Part shown: piece after piece, positions 14,938-15,481 of the stretch
How positions within the stretch are numbered: position 1 is the first letter of the stretch
How the letters are laid out: each line of letters opens with the position of its first letter
Assembly: GCA_035642095.1 (NCBI GenBank)
Contig: DASQTB010000046.1
Coordinates: 1-15,481 of the forward strand
From: DASQTB01 sp035642095
GTDB lineage: Bacteria > Actinomycetota > UBA4738 > CALAEC01
Length of the DNA stretch: 15,481 nt
Reading direction: 5' to 3'
The notes under the pieces: model-generated
What the model saw: the letters and a program-made list of their open reading frames with translations, nothing else
What the model was told of the DNA's origin: nothing
Database searches by the model: none
Translations under genes and position numbers: made by a program

Positions 14938-15481
14938 ATGCGGAGATTCCGCAGCACCGCCTTCGGGGCGGCTCTCCTCGCACTGTCGCTCGTCGCGGCG
15001 GCGTGCGGGGAGGAGTCGGGTGGGGGCGGAGGAGGCGGCGGCGGAGAGGGAGATACCGTCGCCAGCCAGCTGACGTTCGGGGGACCCCCCGAGTGCCCCG
15101 AGCGGCCGTTCTGCCTTCCCGGGTTTCAGGAAACCTACGGGATCGAATTCGCCGAGTTCGTGCCCCTCGACGTGGGCGGACCGCTCACCGTGGAGGCACT
15201 CCAGAACGGCGACATCGACGTCGCCCTGCTGTTCTCCACCTCCAGCGTCATCGTCGACGAGGGATGGGTCGTGCTCGAGGACGACAAGAACCTCCAGGCG
15301 GCCGAGAACATCACCCCGGTCGTGCGCACGGAGGTGCTGGACGACGTGATCACGGAGCGGCTCGACGCGATCAGCGCCGCCCTGACCACCGAGAACGTCA
15401 CCGAGCTGAACGGACGGGTGGAGATCGACAACGAGGACCCGGCCGACGTTGCGGCCGACTTCCTCGAATCGGAGGGCCTCC
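14938..15481 (+). CDS. Glycine betaine/choline ABC transporter substrate-binding lipoprotein, lacking the family's N-terminal region; runs off the window
   Basis: Lipoprotein signal: MRRF, hydrophobic core and LSLVAAAC with lipidated Cys23, then a Gly linker (G28-G36). The rest is clearly the OpuBC/OpuCC/OsmX fold: QLTFGGPPECPERPFCLPGF (44-63), ETYGIEF, PLDVGGPLTVEAL (77-89), GDIDVALLFSTSS, VVLEDDKNLQAAENITPVVR (111-130), ALTTENVTELNGRV and DEDP-like DNEDPADVAADFLESEGL (164-181). That last segment is normally the C-terminus. The usual first ~130 mature residues (the VGSxNFTE opening, the NNTYAL strand and the hinge) are missing between linker and QLTFGG. It is either N-terminally deleted, circularly permuted with the missing part downstream, or split. 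The 102-bp gap upstream is too short to hold the missing part. The usual TDG near residue 102 reads TSS. The stop codon is not in the window. Confidence 0.85.
   Translation, partial: MRRFRSTAFGAALLALSLVAAACGEESGGGGGGGGGEGDTVASQLTFGGPPECPERPFCLPGFQETYGIEFAEFVPLDVGGPLTVEALQNGDIDVALLFSTSSVIVDEGWVVLEDDKNLQAAENITPVVRTEVLDDVITERLDAISAALTTENVTELNGRVEIDNEDPADVAADFLESEGL

Overview
The window is GC-rich, almost fully coding bacterial chromosome, most likely from an actinomycete-type (Actinomycetota) genome. The main support is gene order: MBL hydrolase - hisS - aspS - rarA - DUF948 - DUF6167-like - alaS - ruvX is, from general knowledge, the housekeeping cluster seen in Streptomyces and relatives. GTG starts, 4-base stop/start overlaps and several starts without a Shine-Dalgarno (SD) sequence but with a TANNNT box 6-7 nt upstream (leaderless pattern) also fit. 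Genus cannot be read from the sequence; the departures from the Streptomyces order suggest a less-studied lineage.

Layout. 1-2726 (minus): ruvX (5' end only) and alaS. 2811-4745 (plus): a PAS-GGDEF-EAL cyclic-di-GMP protein, divergent from alaS. 4756-7071 (minus): one operon of DUF948 protein, small DUF6167-like membrane protein, DrrA-like ABC ATPase and ABC-2 permease. 7128-8354 (minus): rarA. 8355-8629: a 275-bp gap that is unusually rich in perfect hairpins and carries a good minus-strand promoter (TTGAAC-N17-TAGCAT), so either a long structured rarA leader or a small RNA gene. 8630-12278 (minus): MBL-fold hydrolase, hisS and aspS, coupled by ATGA overlaps. 12348-15481 (plus): an OpuC/OpuB-type compatible-solute ABC importer, made of a CBS-domain ATPase, two permeases and a lipoprotein binding protein that runs off the window.

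How the genes work together. The minus-strand backbone charges tRNAs with Ala, His and Asp, and probably Asp on tRNA-Asn, since AspRS has the His/Gly pair of non-discriminating enzymes. It also carries replication-fork and Holliday-junction maintenance (RarA, RuvX). Two cargo blocks sit beside or inside it: the c-di-GMP protein plus DrrAB-type exporter lie between DUF6167 and alaS, where the two genes are usually adjacent; the solute importer is divergent from the synthetase operon.

Most worth a second look: (1) the importer's binding protein goes from lipobox and Gly linker straight into the middle of the family fold, lacking the first ~130 residues, so it is deleted, split or circularly permuted; (2) the hairpin-rich RNA candidate upstream of rarA; (3) a GEDEF cyclase domain with an intact RxxD I-site and complete EAL; (4) repeated leaderless-type start architecture.
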